Source: Nemertoderma westbladi (Eukaryota; Xenacoelomorpha; Nemertodermatida; Nemertodermatidae). Taken from it: DNA of 64,000 bases. The translations under genes and the position numbers were made by a program. Below the pieces are notes generated by a model that was given only the letters and a program-made list of their open reading frames with translations, was not told the DNA's origin and ran no database searches. The DNA is taken from NCBI GenBank assembly GCA_032718475.1, contig JAUCBJ010006611.1:1-64000 (forward strand), given 5' to 3'. Shown here in pieces: positions 45,372 to 54,530 of this stretch. The first letter of the stretch is position 1. Each line of letters opens with the position of its first letter.

Positions 45372-46460
45372 ATGCCACGCAAGATGAAACCGATTTTAAG
45401 CCGAAGCTTAGACAAAAAACTGTTAAGAATTTATTTAGATCCATCATCCCCTGCGGGTTTTGCAAGTATTGCAAAATTAGCAAAAGCTGCAAACATCAAA
45501 CCAGCACAAGCCCAGAAATGGTTGAGCAGGCAAAAGACATACACCCTTCACGCTCCACGTAGACATCATTATCCAACATCTAAAATATTTACGGGAGGCT
45601 TAAAAGATATATATATGATAGATCTGGTGGATATGCAGCAATATAAATCGCAAAATAATAATTATAACTATATATTAACATGTATTGATGCCTTTAGCAG
45701 GCTTGCTTTTGCCTATGGTATGAAAACAAAAAAGGGTATTGAAATTATTAGTATATTGCAAAAAATACTCCAGAAAGGAAAACCAAACAGAATCGCGACT
45801 GATCAAGGGTCTGAGTTTCTAAATAAATCTGTAAGAAAATATTTAGATACGTTAGGTATACAGTATTACGTAATGTATTCTGTGAATAAGGCGGCTATTA
45901 TCGAGAGATTCAATAGAACATTAAAAACAAAGATGTTCAAAATTTTCACGCAACGGGGAAATAATGTTTGGATTAAAATTTTACCAAAGCTCATTTATGC
46001 TTATAATAGGTCATATCATAGGACAATACAAATGACACCTATTGAAGTTAATAAATTTAATGAAACTGAATTAATGAATAGATTATATGGGAAATATAGA
46101 CAGATTAATCACAAGAAAATAAAATTTAAAGTTGGAGATACAGTACGATTATCTATCGCTCGTACTGCTTTTGCTAAAGGCTATCGAGAACAATGGACAC
46201 GTGAATTATTTATTATTCATCGTGTCAGGTTGGATAGAGTACCAGCGGTAATGTTCGATATTAAGGACAGCGCTGGAGCTATAATAAATGGCTCATTTTA
46301 TTCATACGAACTCCAAAAGGTCCACCCGAATAGTAATATTTATCTACCAATTGACAAAAATATTGGCAAACTTAAAGAACGTGTACGCAATGGGAAGAAA
46401 GAATATTTAGTCCGATTCATCGGATCCAAGAAACAGTCGTGGGTACAGCATATTCAATAA
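45372..46460 (+). CDS. Polinton integrase (retroviral type, chromodomain-like tail)
   Basis: 362 residues. The rve catalytic core begins at YMIDLVDMQQY (D84/D87), then RIATDQGSEFLN (D144) and NKAAIIERFNRTLK (E178), giving D-x(~56)-D-x33-E as expected for Polinton and Ty3-type integrases. KVGDTVRLS (about 255) starts the SH3-like C-terminal domain. The last 35 residues (VRNGKKEYLVRFIGSKKQSW) resemble a chromodomain. It inserts the linear element DNA and makes the 6-bp target duplication. The open frame is complete. Confidence 0.93.
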   Translation: MPRKMKPILSRSLDKKLLRIYLDPSSPAGFASIAKLAKAANIKPAQAQKWLSRQKTYTLHAPRRHHYPTSKIFTGGLKDIYMIDLVDMQQYKSQNNNYNYILTCIDAFSRLAFAYGMKTKKGIEIISILQKILQKGKPNRIATDQGSEFLNKSVRKYLDTLGIQYYVMYSVNKAAIIERFNRTLKTKMFKIFTQRGNNVWIKILPKLIYAYNRSYHRTIQMTPIEVNKFNETELMNRLYGKYRQINHKKIKFKVGDTVRLSIARTAFAKGYREQWTRELFIIHRVRLDRVPAVMFDIKDSAGAIINGSFYSYELQKVHPNSNIYLPIDKNIGKLKERVRNGKKEYLVRFIGSKKQSWVQHIQ

Positions 46461-46709
46461 GCTTAGGTTTATACTGTATATTAATTCATTTTGGTTGCAT
46501 ATGTCCGTAATTAATCAATATTAACTCGAATGATATTACTATATCTATAGTTCATCCGCTTTAAATAAAGCCAGTAAAATATTGATCCCTCACATATATT
46601 GTAGAAGCGACAATGAACGTGGTCACAGATGTCTATAATTTAACATTATACTGTACTGTATGTACAATGGAGTCAAGTAGAGAGAGAGAGAGCTTAAATA
46701 ATAATAATA

Positions 46710-47582
46710 ATGGCCACAGATACATATATCACTCTACTTTCAGATAGCTCATTAAACACTTACCCCAATAATAATCCTAGTGAGTTTACTGTTGATTTAG
46801 CCGAAGAATTATATATTGGTCCAAACGCTAAAATTGGTTTGGCTGAGCTTCAATACCAAGCAACATACAGTAATATTACACTGCAAACTCAAATCTCGCT
46901 GTCAATCGGGGTAGATGCAAAAGATGCCAAATTATATAGTTTATTTCCTGGTATGCATAGCTCTATTCAAGTGATTATTGATGATATAAATAAACTGTTT
47001 AATTCTGAAGCGAAATATAGAGATTTCGAATTCATTTTTAATACAAATAATTCTAGAATTAAATTTAAATTTCCTAAAAAGTTGAAAAAAATACAATTAA
47101 GTCTACGTGGTGATTTAATACAAATTCTAGGCTTAAAACCGTTATTGGATCAGAATCATCCAGGTATTCCAAATTGGGATATATACAGTACCACTACAGT
47201 AGATGAATTAAGCAATATAGAACAACCGATATTAATTTTAAATTATAGCGGACCAAAAATTTCGGAAATTGGCATTTTAGATTTTCCAGCTCCCACGAAT
47301 ATAACACGTAATAAAGATACAATTTTTATATATACTGATATTATTAAGAGCTCATTTGTTGGTGACGCTTTAGCTCCGCTCTTAAGAACCTGCCCTTTAA
47401 AGCAATTAAATCGAAAATATATTAATCACGAATACGAGAGTATTTGCTATTACCCATTGTTGAATAAAAAACTAAAAACAATCTTAATTACTTTACGTGA
47501 CGGACAAGGCGAATTAATTAATTTTAGCGGAGGTCGCACTGTTATAACACTTAAGTTAATACGGGGTGGCGGTGATGGATGA
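46710..47582 (+). CDS. Polinton virion-type protein A (paralogue of next gene)
   Basis: 290 residues beginning MATDTYITLLSDSSLNTYPN, followed by NPSEFTVDLAEELYI and KIGLAELQYQATYSNI. The pattern is beta-rich, and proteins of this type are common in Polinton capsid clusters (minor capsid or penton candidates). Its C-terminal block (SFVGDALAPLLRTCPL ... TVITLKLIRGG) has a clear counterpart in the next gene, so the two are tandem paralogues. The stop overlaps the ATG of the next gene (ATGGATGA at 47575-47582). An (AAT)n run precedes the start. The exact virion role is inferred. Confidence 0.7.
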   Translation: MATDTYITLLSDSSLNTYPNNNPSEFTVDLAEELYIGPNAKIGLAELQYQATYSNITLQTQISLSIGVDAKDAKLYSLFPGMHSSIQVIIDDINKLFNSEAKYRDFEFIFNTNNSRIKFKFPKKLKKIQLSLRGDLIQILGLKPLLDQNHPGIPNWDIYSTTTVDELSNIEQPILILNYSGPKISEIGILDFPAPTNITRNKDTIFIYTDIIKSSFVGDALAPLLRTCPLKQLNRKYINHEYESICYYPLLNKKLKTILITLRDGQGELINFSGGRTVITLKLIRGGGDG

Positions 47583-48420
47583 ATTCTACGTAAGACTACC
47601 GAGTAACTCCTGTCCAGTTGATTTTCCGCGTAATTCTGCTAGTAGTTATCAGATCAATTTCCATGGCGCCTTACCTATAAACCCAAACGAAAACTGGGTG
47701 GTAGGTATAAAAAGTATATTTTACTTAGCAATGTTGCCGTCCATGTATAACAATGTAGAGAATGTTATTTTATTAAAAAAAGGGAAAAAAAATTTTGAGG
47801 ATACACTTCCATCCGGTTTGTTCTACAGTATCAATGACATTATAGATTATTTTAACACGGGGGCGTTGAAAGATAAATTACAAACAGTTGAAAATACTCA
47901 GCAAAATAGGTTGCAATTTATTTTAGGGAAAACTGTGCGAGAGTTATTTATAGGTCAACAATTAGCCTATTATTTTGGAATTACTGAAAATAATCTCTGC
48001 GCGAATTTAAATCCAAATTTTAAAATTATTTTGAAGACGAAAAATAATATAAAGGGTTATTTAATAAAGGTTATCGGAAATGGAGAAAAAGCTTACCAGA
48101 TGGTATTTTTATGCCCTCAACCACCCAATTCTATTCCAGAACCTAAGTCGAACATGTACGTGACTACTAATATAATTGAAAATCAATATATTAATGACTT
48201 GGTTTAGCTTTACTTCGTCGTGTTGCGATACCTGATGACGTGAAATATGGTAGCGTAATAAATAAAGAATTTGTCAAGGATACAATTCATTATATCCCTG
48301 TAAAAAAATCATATAAGATAACATACATTCATATTGAAATAACAGACAAAGAAGGAAAAGATTTGAATTTTGAATATGGGACAACATCTATTACATTACA
48401 CTTTAAACGAATAAATTAAA
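47575..48420 (+). pseudogene. Polinton virion-type protein B, frameshifted
   Basis: The ATG at 47575 overlaps the stop of the preceding paralogue. The N-terminus (FYVRLPSNSCPVDFP, NENWVVGIKSIFYLAMLPSM) parallels SDSSLNTYPNNNPSEF and IGLAELQYQATYSNI of protein A. The frame stops at 48205-48207, but sequence homologous to the C-terminus of protein A continues in another frame from about 48195 to the TAA at 48418-48420, so a frameshift near 48195-48207 inactivates it. No slippery heptamer fits, which argues against programmed shifting. It may be a second minor capsid or penton protein; inferred. Confidence 0.7.
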
Positions 48421-48987
48421 ATGGATTCTGATTTATTTCAAAGATACAGTAAACCTCAATATGGTGGTGCAGACTCTAATCTTGCTGTTTTTAAAGGTGG
48501 TAGAAGTACGAGAGGCTCGACGCAAGTTCCTGTTTTTCGAGGTGGTTCATATATTGACCCTTACGGTCAACAAATTGGTGCATTTGGTCCAAACTTAAAA
48601 CAACGTCGTTTTCAACGTTATCGTAGAGGTATGTCGCAAACAAATCAACACGGAGAAGGTATATTTACAGACGCTTTATCGACATTGAAAAAATTTGGTA
48701 AGCCATTAGCTAAAAAAGTTTTACAAAAAGCTTTACCATTTACCACAAAATTTATGAGACAACACGTAATACCAAAAGGTAAGCGGGTCTTACATCAGCA
48801 GGCTAATACGGTTATTAATAAAGCATTAAATAAAATGAAACCGTCAACAAGGTCAGTTGTAGAAAAAGTTTATAGAGATTTAAAGCGACCTGCTAGACCA
48901 ATGTCTTTGAACATACATCATCGTCGTAGTAAAAATAGAAAAATAAAAAAAGGCAAACTGAAACACTGCGAAAAAAGTATTTTTTAA
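48421..48987 (+). CDS. Polinton pVI/PX-like virion protein
   Basis: 188 residues, very basic. The N-terminus has Gly-rich motifs resembling maturation sites (GGSYIDPYG and HGEGIFTD). A helix follows (LSTLKKFGKPLAKKVLQKAL) and a Lys/Arg-rich tail (HHRRSKNRKIKKGK). In Polintons and adenoviruses such proteins link capsid and genome and carry a membrane-lytic helix freed by the protease. It starts at once after gene B and ends 2 bp before the capsid gene, which suggests co-ordinated expression. Family assignment is by pattern. Confidence 0.65.
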   Translation: MDSDLFQRYSKPQYGGADSNLAVFKGGRSTRGSTQVPVFRGGSYIDPYGQQIGAFGPNLKQRRFQRYRRGMSQTNQHGEGIFTDALSTLKKFGKPLAKKVLQKALPFTTKFMRQHVIPKGKRVLHQQANTVINKALNKMKPSTRSVVEKVYRDLKRPARPMSLNIHHRRSKNRKIKKGKLKHCEKSIF

Positions 48988-48989
48988 TA

Positions 48990-50249
48990 ATGTCAATTAT
49001 TAAGGAATTAGATTTATTTTCTACACAGCCAATACAGACTGAATTTAAAGCAAAGCATTATGAAACAATTTACCCCGTATCTAATCTCAGAAGTGAGTCT
49101 AGGGAAGTCACGTTCCTTGTACCGAGATCCAATGAATTCTATACGAAACTGCAAGATGCGTTATTAATTACAAAATGTACTGTACGGTGGGATAGACAAC
49201 TTGAAAACTCTCATATATATATGTTGAATTACCCTTCTGGGACTATGTGGAGTGATATTAAAATAGACCTTAATGAGAAGCAGGTTGAAAATAGCAATAA
49301 CCATTATTTCTACAAGTCGTACTTATCCAATTTATTATTTACAACTTATGAGGATAAAAATGGGCTACTGGGTGCGGGTGGCTTTCATCAGCCTTTATCT
49401 GAACACGGAAATGAAATTGATCCCGGTGCGCATCCTATTGGCGATGCCTTTAGTAAACAAATGCAATTTGTAAGTGGATTGACGATTGATTTTGATACTG
49501 AAACTAAAATAATACAACCCGGGTATGATTTAAGAATGCATTTTAGAAAAGTATCAAATTCGTTTATTTTTAAAATCACTCCAAACGCAAACGCAGTGAC
49601 AAATCTTCGGCTAGAATTAGATGAAGTAAAGATCCTAATCCCTAGAATGGAGGTTAATCCGGTAATAGAAAGCAGTCACCTAAAAGGTTTAGAGAGTTAC
49701 GATATTGAATATCAATTCCAAAAAAAGGAGGTTACAACATTTACTATTCCCGCTCAAACCACAAATTACACCCAAACAAACATATTTGATGGTAAAAAAC
49801 CCAAATTAGTTATTATCGGCTTCATAACAAATAACGCTTATTCGGGAGAATTAATTAGCAATCCCTTGAAATTTGAACATTTTAACCTTAGACGCGCGGA
49901 ACTGATTGTAGACGGTCTTCCAGTAGGTGGTGTAATATATGAGCCTAATTTTACAGATGGAACATATATTTTTGAGTATACTCAATTAATGAAGAACATT
50001 AATACATATATTAACGGTTATGGAGGTAATAATATAGACCATGAAACCTACTTAGGTAATTGCCCCCTCCTATCCTGGGACCTAACCGCCGACGGCTATG
50101 TTAGAGATCCGCAACCGTCGATATATACTAATGGCCAATTAAAATTAAGATTTGCCGAACCGTTGGTTGAAACCATAAATGTAATCGTTTTTAATATTTA
50201 TGATCAATCATTAAGTTTAAATAGCAGGAAAGAAATACATATCGATTAA
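48990..50249 (+). CDS. Polinton capsid protein, F54H12.2-like
   Basis: 419 residues, beta-rich throughout. The start (ELDLFSTQPIQTEFKAKHYE) and the blocks YFYKSYLSNLLFTTYEDK and SGLTIDFDTETKIIQPGYDL are characteristic of the F54H12.2-like family, named for a C. elegans protein in a Maverick-derived locus, and widespread in animal Polinton copies. LRMHFRKVSNSFIF and the mid-protein beta blocks fit a double jelly-roll capsid protein. That it is the major capsid protein is inference from position (between pVI-like and protease) and size. The frame is intact, in a compact cluster with 2-bp intergenic gaps on both sides. Confidence 0.75.
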   Translation: MSIIKELDLFSTQPIQTEFKAKHYETIYPVSNLRSESREVTFLVPRSNEFYTKLQDALLITKCTVRWDRQLENSHIYMLNYPSGTMWSDIKIDLNEKQVENSNNHYFYKSYLSNLLFTTYEDKNGLLGAGGFHQPLSEHGNEIDPGAHPIGDAFSKQMQFVSGLTIDFDTETKIIQPGYDLRMHFRKVSNSFIFKITPNANAVTNLRLELDEVKILIPRMEVNPVIESSHLKGLESYDIEYQFQKKEVTTFTIPAQTTNYTQTNIFDGKKPKLVIIGFITNNAYSGELISNPLKFEHFNLRRAELIVDGLPVGGVIYEPNFTDGTYIFEYTQLMKNINTYINGYGGNNIDHETYLGNCPLLSWDLTADGYVRDPQPSIYTNGQLKLRFAEPLVETINVIVFNIYDQSLSLNSRKEIHID

Positions 50250-50251
50250 GT

Positions 50252-50704
50252 ATGTTATCTACAGAGGACCTTGATATGTTTCCAGTGGGTGGTCACTATT
50301 TGGGAGCGTTTCCAGCTAATAAATTACCTAAATTAGATAATAATAAGCGGAGAGATTATGGGTTAATAGTAAATACCGATAAAGAGCATCTGCCCGGGAT
50401 TCATTGGATCGCAATATATATACGAGATAATGAGGCTGAATTATTTGATTCATTCGGATCAAAATATCCAAACAGATGTATCGAAAAATGGCTTGAGAAA
50501 AATTCCGCAAGATGGCGTACTACTCGCAAACAATTTCGAGACCCAAGGAGGACCACATGCGGCCTATACTGTCTTTATTATTTGGTAAATCGAATTCACA
50601 CAAACTATCCAATGAGTGCGTTTACAAATAATGTGGAAATAAATGAAATAATATTATATAAATGGCTTATTAATTATTATAAAATAAACCAACAAGCGTT
50701 GTAA
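50252..50704 (+). CDS. Polinton cysteine protease (adenain/Ulp1-like)
   Basis: 150 residues. The catalytic residues read in order: His51 in GIHWIAIYI, Asp66 in AELFDSFGS, Gln94 in TRKQFRD (oxyanion hole) and Cys103 in TTCGLYCLYYL. The arrangement and the short length are those of the adenovirus-type maturation protease found in Polintons. It would cut virion precursors such as the pVI-like protein. It starts 2 bp after the capsid stop. The frame is intact. Confidence 0.88.
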   Translation: MLSTEDLDMFPVGGHYLGAFPANKLPKLDNNKRRDYGLIVNTDKEHLPGIHWIAIYIRDNEAELFDSFGSKYPNRCIEKWLEKNSARWRTTRKQFRDPRRTTCGLYCLYYLVNRIHTNYPMSAFTNNVEINEIILYKWLINYYKINQQAL

Positions 50705-50735
50705 TTAATCATTTAGCTTTTGTTTATCAGATAAA

Positions 50736-51338
50736 ATGGATAATATTATTTTTGTTGATTTTCAATATTATAAGATAGACAATAAAGAGTATCCGGTAGT
50801 ATTTAAAGAATTTGCTATATTCGATTCTAATTACACCAAAACTAATGTAAAGACGTTTTTAATTAAAGGCCCACCTAATATTAAGTTATCAGCCTTAGAT
50901 GTAGCTCACGTAAACAATTTACGAGACATGACTTCGCATTTACCTTGGGATTACGGCGACTTTTCGCAAGATGACTTTAAAAAATACATGAAGAGACATT
51001 TAAAATATAAAAAAAATATACATGTATTTGGGTTGATGAAGCGGGCAATATTAGTTTCCCAACTTGATGTTCTCGCACCAAATTCGATGGAGAAATTGTG
51101 GATATATCATCAGCAATATTACAATTATTTAACCCCCTGTCGCTTCCACGATCAATTTATTGCACTAGAAAATAAATGTGCGTTCCACTTAAACACAAAG
51201 GATAACTGTCTGCGGTATTGCTCAGCAAAACAGGTCGGTGGGTTTGAATTGAAACGATTTTTCGTGAGAAAGCGTTTAACTGCGACTGATGATGATGATA
51301 AACAGAAAGAAATAACTGTGGTGGAAGATGTACTGTAG
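50736..51338 (+). CDS. Polinton protein of unknown function (200 aa)
   Basis: Last rightward gene. The N-terminus IIFVDFQYYKIDNKEYPVVF with KEFAIFD following matches a pattern seen in proteins of insect and cnidarian mobile elements that may have an RNase H/DEDD-like fold; only the first acidic strand is clear here. The middle has ALDVAHVNNLRDMTSHLPWD, then a Cys/His cluster near the C-terminus (CRFHDQF...CAFHLN..CLRYC). No complete catalytic set is visible. The function is unknown. Confidence 0.65.
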   Translation: MDNIIFVDFQYYKIDNKEYPVVFKEFAIFDSNYTKTNVKTFLIKGPPNIKLSALDVAHVNNLRDMTSHLPWDYGDFSQDDFKKYMKRHLKYKKNIHVFGLMKRAILVSQLDVLAPNSMEKLWIYHQQYYNYLTPCRFHDQFIALENKCAFHLNTKDNCLRYCSAKQVGGFELKRFFVRKRLTATDDDDKQKEITVVEDVL

Positions 51339-52367
51339 GTTTACTCTAAGCATGTAATGTGATGGGATAATATAATTGTTTTAATGTCAATAAAAATAAT
51401 AAAAACATTAAAATCTATTTTTTAATATCTCAGTTTGACTGAAGGTGTAGGGCTTAAGTTTACACTCACAAACACACCGCACCTACCGGTAGCCGGCTGT
51501 TGTATCAGAGTTTAACTACCAGCAGCTAGCTGATTTTACTACATATACCAAAAACGCTAAACTGTAGAACGGCAGAATGGCCCCGACAGCAACCATAGCG
51601 CTTTAGCGTTACCGTACTTACTAATAATAAAATTAAATTAACTTGACATGTGGGGTTCGTGAATGCAGCATTAGAGGAGGCCCACCTAACAATAGGCCTA
51701 CTGGTACCGGCACCGTAGCACTCTTGTAACTGTATACTTGGATAGAGCAAGGGCATGCTGGTTTCTTTGATTTAAGGATTAGGCTATTACACTTGAATGC
51801 TTCCAATTTTCTGTTTACAAATTTAATTGGTCTAATCTACATTACTGCGGGCTACTACTGTTGCATAGGTAAGCCTATACAGCTATAGTTAACTTTATGC
51901 GGCCCCCCCTTTTCGAATGTTGACCCAATATGCTTTACGGTTAACCTTTAGAACACACGGATAGGCCCACCTTCATTCGTTAGGCATATAGGCCTAATGA
52001 CTACTCCTCAACTGAAAGCCACCTACCACATTGATACAATAGGTATGGTTAGGCGTCGGTAGCGCTATAGGCCCTATAAAATCCCCTCGCACTCTGTTAC
52101 TCTAGCTGATACAATAGGTGTGGTTTGAGGTATAACTATATAAAATCCACCACATTCTCTGGTTACTAACATTCACTCTATGTTAACGATCCTATATAAA
52201 ACATAGTTAGTTAGTTTATTTTATTTATTTATGCGTCCGCTTTTTAAATTAAATTACATATAATATAGACATACACAGACCGGTAACATTTAGGTCTACT
52301 TTATAAATGCAGAAATGAGTATGAGTGTACGGGTGTACAGGTGTACTAGTTAGATACCAGTATCCAT
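51339..52367. other. Non-coding middle of the Polinton
   Basis: About 1 kb between the convergent gene blocks. No ORF is supported. It is higher in TAGGCCTA-type words than the coding arms and resembles host intergenic DNA, so it may be an inserted, degenerate repeat. AATAAA-type signals for the rightward genes occur at 51389-51400. Confidence 0.5.
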
Positions 52368-52775
52368 CTATGAAAAATATTCATGATTAGGCCTATTATT
52401 ATTACAGGTAGGCATTGCTAGTTTAATTTCTTTCCAAATAGTCTCTACCGGTTCTGGTATAGTTGCAGCGGTCTCTGTTTCCCAATTCTCTTGTAGAGTT
52501 GCTGGTATTAATTCGTTTTGATTACTGGTAACTTCTTCTTCTTCTTCCGTTCCTGGATTTATTCTTATATTCAAAGTAAAGTTTTTTGTTGTTTCTAACT
52601 TTGTTACACCATGTTCGTGATTGATGATATTGGTAAATCCGATTTCAAATTTTTTATTAATGTATCTGATTTCCAAATCAGATACGTTTGATGATGATAC
52701 AAAAGTATCCTCACTCTCAAAATCAAACTTTATGTTGCTTTTCAACGAACGGTTGTTGATATAGGCGAAAGTCAT
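52368..52775 (-). CDS. Polinton acidic protein of unknown function (135 aa)
   Basis: Most distal leftward gene. The 135-residue acidic protein has a beta-like N-terminal half, then EEEEEV and a Pro/Glu-rich tail. A TATA-like CTATATATATAAACC lies about 30-40 bp upstream of the ATG on the minus strand (about 52803-52820). No known domain is seen. It is a plausible late or accessory product. Confidence 0.55.
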   Translation of the reverse strand: MTFAYINNRSLKSNIKFDFESEDTFVSSSNVSDLEIRYINKKFEIGFTNIINHEHGVTKLETTKNFTLNIRINPGTEEEEEVTSNQNELIPATLQENWETETAATIPEPVETIWKEIKLAMPTCNNNRPNHEYFS

Positions 52776-52805
52776 CTTCTTGCTGTCTCAGGTTAGTTTA
52801 GGTTT

Positions 52806-52818
52806 ATATATATAGTCT
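52806..52818 (-). promoter_or_regulatory. TATA-box-like element
   Basis: TATATATATAAAC-type run on the minus strand, 30-43 bp upstream of the ATG at 52775. Position and sequence fit a TATA box; the transcription start is unknown. Confidence 0.4.
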
Positions 52819-53474
52819 AAGGGTAACAGACAGGGTGGATACAGTATACCAGTATTTTTATTTTTTTTCTTATTTTGGTTAACAAAATTATAGTTCATTG
52901 TTTGAAAATTGAGTTTATATATATTTTTGTAGTGGGTCGCAGATGTTTACATTACAAAATTCACATAGTTAACAAAATGTAGAACATAAACCTTTCCCAT
53001 GTGGATTAGCGATATATGCTCTGTTCATTGTTCTATTCTGAAAGTAGGGAGATGCATAGCGGATGTTTTAATAATAATAATATGTGCCGGTATACAGACT
53101 AGTAACAGATAGGATGGCATCGTCTTTGACTATGAATACCAGCACATACCCCTAATCTTTTTCTCACTGAGCTTAGCGTTGCCTGCTGTACACACGCACA
53201 CTCATAAGTAACAGATGCGCTATTGTAGCTCACTCATGAGCAACAATGCTTAGTTAGCTAGCTAGCTAGCTATGGCTGCTGAGTATACTATGCCTACTTG
53301 AGTGTTACAAGCAATCGCTCTACTGAAGTTAGTTAGTTAATTTCCCATCAAACTAGTTGTTGATTTAAAAAAAAATATTCATAAATTTCTTCTCCCCCCA
53401 ATTTAATATATATATATTTTACAGTAAAAATCTCCACCACCAAACAGCAACAACAACAATAAATTTCACTCACA
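52819..53474. other. Non-coding spacer in right arm of the Polinton
   Basis: About 650 bp with no supported ORF. It contains short GCTAGCTAGCTAGC and TATATATATATT runs. Confidence 0.45.
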
Positions 53475-54056
53475 CTAATTATATTTTACATCAAAAACCC
53501 CCACACCAAACAATAATAAATTATTAACCAGTTTGTTGAATATAGGATAATATATATGAAATTTAAACGGGGAACACATTAATGTACATTTACCAGTGTA
53601 GAAACAGAAAACAACAACAATATTATTTATTCTGACTTTACAGTTATTGAATATTTCAGGGTCGTATGAAATTTCTAGTTTAACATTATCAAATATAACA
53701 TAAAACCCGATATTGTTTATAAGTAACCTATAAATTACAGTATCGATACTAAAAATATAAGTACACAAATTGATTGATTTAAAAATCAAATTAATGTTTG
53801 TTTTTTCTAATATATGCTTTTTCACTTTATTAAAATTATATTTTCTACCGAGAATTGTTATTCGTCCATTTGTAAACATTAATATGGTTGCACCAAATAC
53901 CTTATATATAAACTGATTAGGTTTGAGTACAATTTTACCATTCAATTGATTTTTTAATTCTCTTAAATTAAGTCCATAAATAATCTGCTTACAACTTATA
54001 TTTTTATTTACTATTTGATAATTCATCATCAACACCATCGTCTTTTGGTTCTTCAT
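53475..54056 (-). CDS. Polinton TBP-like protein (divergent TATA-binding saddle)
   Basis: 193 residues; the likely start is the ATG at 54026 or 54029, other ATGs reach 54056. It aligns by eye over its whole length with the TBP core. First repeat: QIVNKNISCK, LNLRELKNQLN, a KPNQFIYKV-like strand, then ATILMFTNGRITILGRK (TBP: TTALIFSSGKMVCTGAK). Second repeat: SINLCTYIFSIDTVIYRL, then SYDPEIFNNCKVRI (TBP: SYEPELFPGLIYRM), IVVVFCFYTGKCTL (TBP: IVLLIFVSGKVVL), and a FHIYYPIFNKLVN helix (TBP: EIYEAFENIYPIL). The DNA-intercalating Phe pairs are only partly kept. The polymerase frame beyond the MITE ends at 54004, so the two genes overlap and are adjacent on the same strand. The role in element transcription is inferred. 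Confidence 0.62.
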   Translation of the reverse strand: MKNQKTMVLMMNYQIVNKNISCKQIIYGLNLRELKNQLNGKIVLKPNQFIYKVFGATILMFTNGRITILGRKYNFNKVKKHILEKTNINLIFKSINLCTYIFSIDTVIYRLLINNIGFYVIFDNVKLEISYDPEIFNNCKVRINNIVVVFCFYTGKCTLMCSPFKFHIYYPIFNKLVNNLLLFGVGVFDVKYN

Positions 54057-54066
54057 AAATTGGTAT

Positions 54067-54530
54067 ATTTGTGGCTGGCCACGAGAAAAGGGACCTTATG
54101 TTACCGGAGGTCGATTTTGAGTTATTAGGCCTATGAGATGCAGAATTTTACAGAGATTTTAACAAAAAAAACGGTGTCTCAATATCTATTTCCAAAAAAA
54201 AGTTATAGCGATTTATGTGAAGGTGATTCGGGTAGCTCTATTCCTACCTACCCTTATTAGTACCTTTTATTAAAGTCCTAAATTCAGACATGAAAACACT
54301 AAAACAGTGTTATATACAACACTGCAACATCTTATATTGCTTCCTGTAATTAGTTCTTTCCTAGGTATCTTGAATATCAGAACCAATTTGAATTTCCCGC
54401 ATCGTTTTATACATTTATAAATTGATAATCCAATTAAATTAGTTCAAAATTAGAGGGAAACTTTAAACGCGATTATCTCAGAATCAGGTTTTGCGACATA
54501 AGGTCCCTTTTCTCGTGGCCAGCCACATTT
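54067..54530. mobile_element. 456-bp MITE inserted in the polymerase 3' end
   Basis: Non-autonomous DNA transposon at 54071-54526 with 31-bp perfect terminal inverted repeats (GTGGCTGGCCACGAGAAAAG...) and 4-bp target duplication ATTT (54067-54070 and 54527-54530). The polymerase reading frame on the two sides is in phase if one ATTT and the element are disregarded, which confirms the ends. It has no ORF. Superfamily unclear. Confidence 0.9.

Noticed and set aside
47575-48420. Programmed ribosomal frameshift in virion protein B
   Set aside because: No slippery heptamer in the right phase near 48195-48207; a plain indel is simpler.
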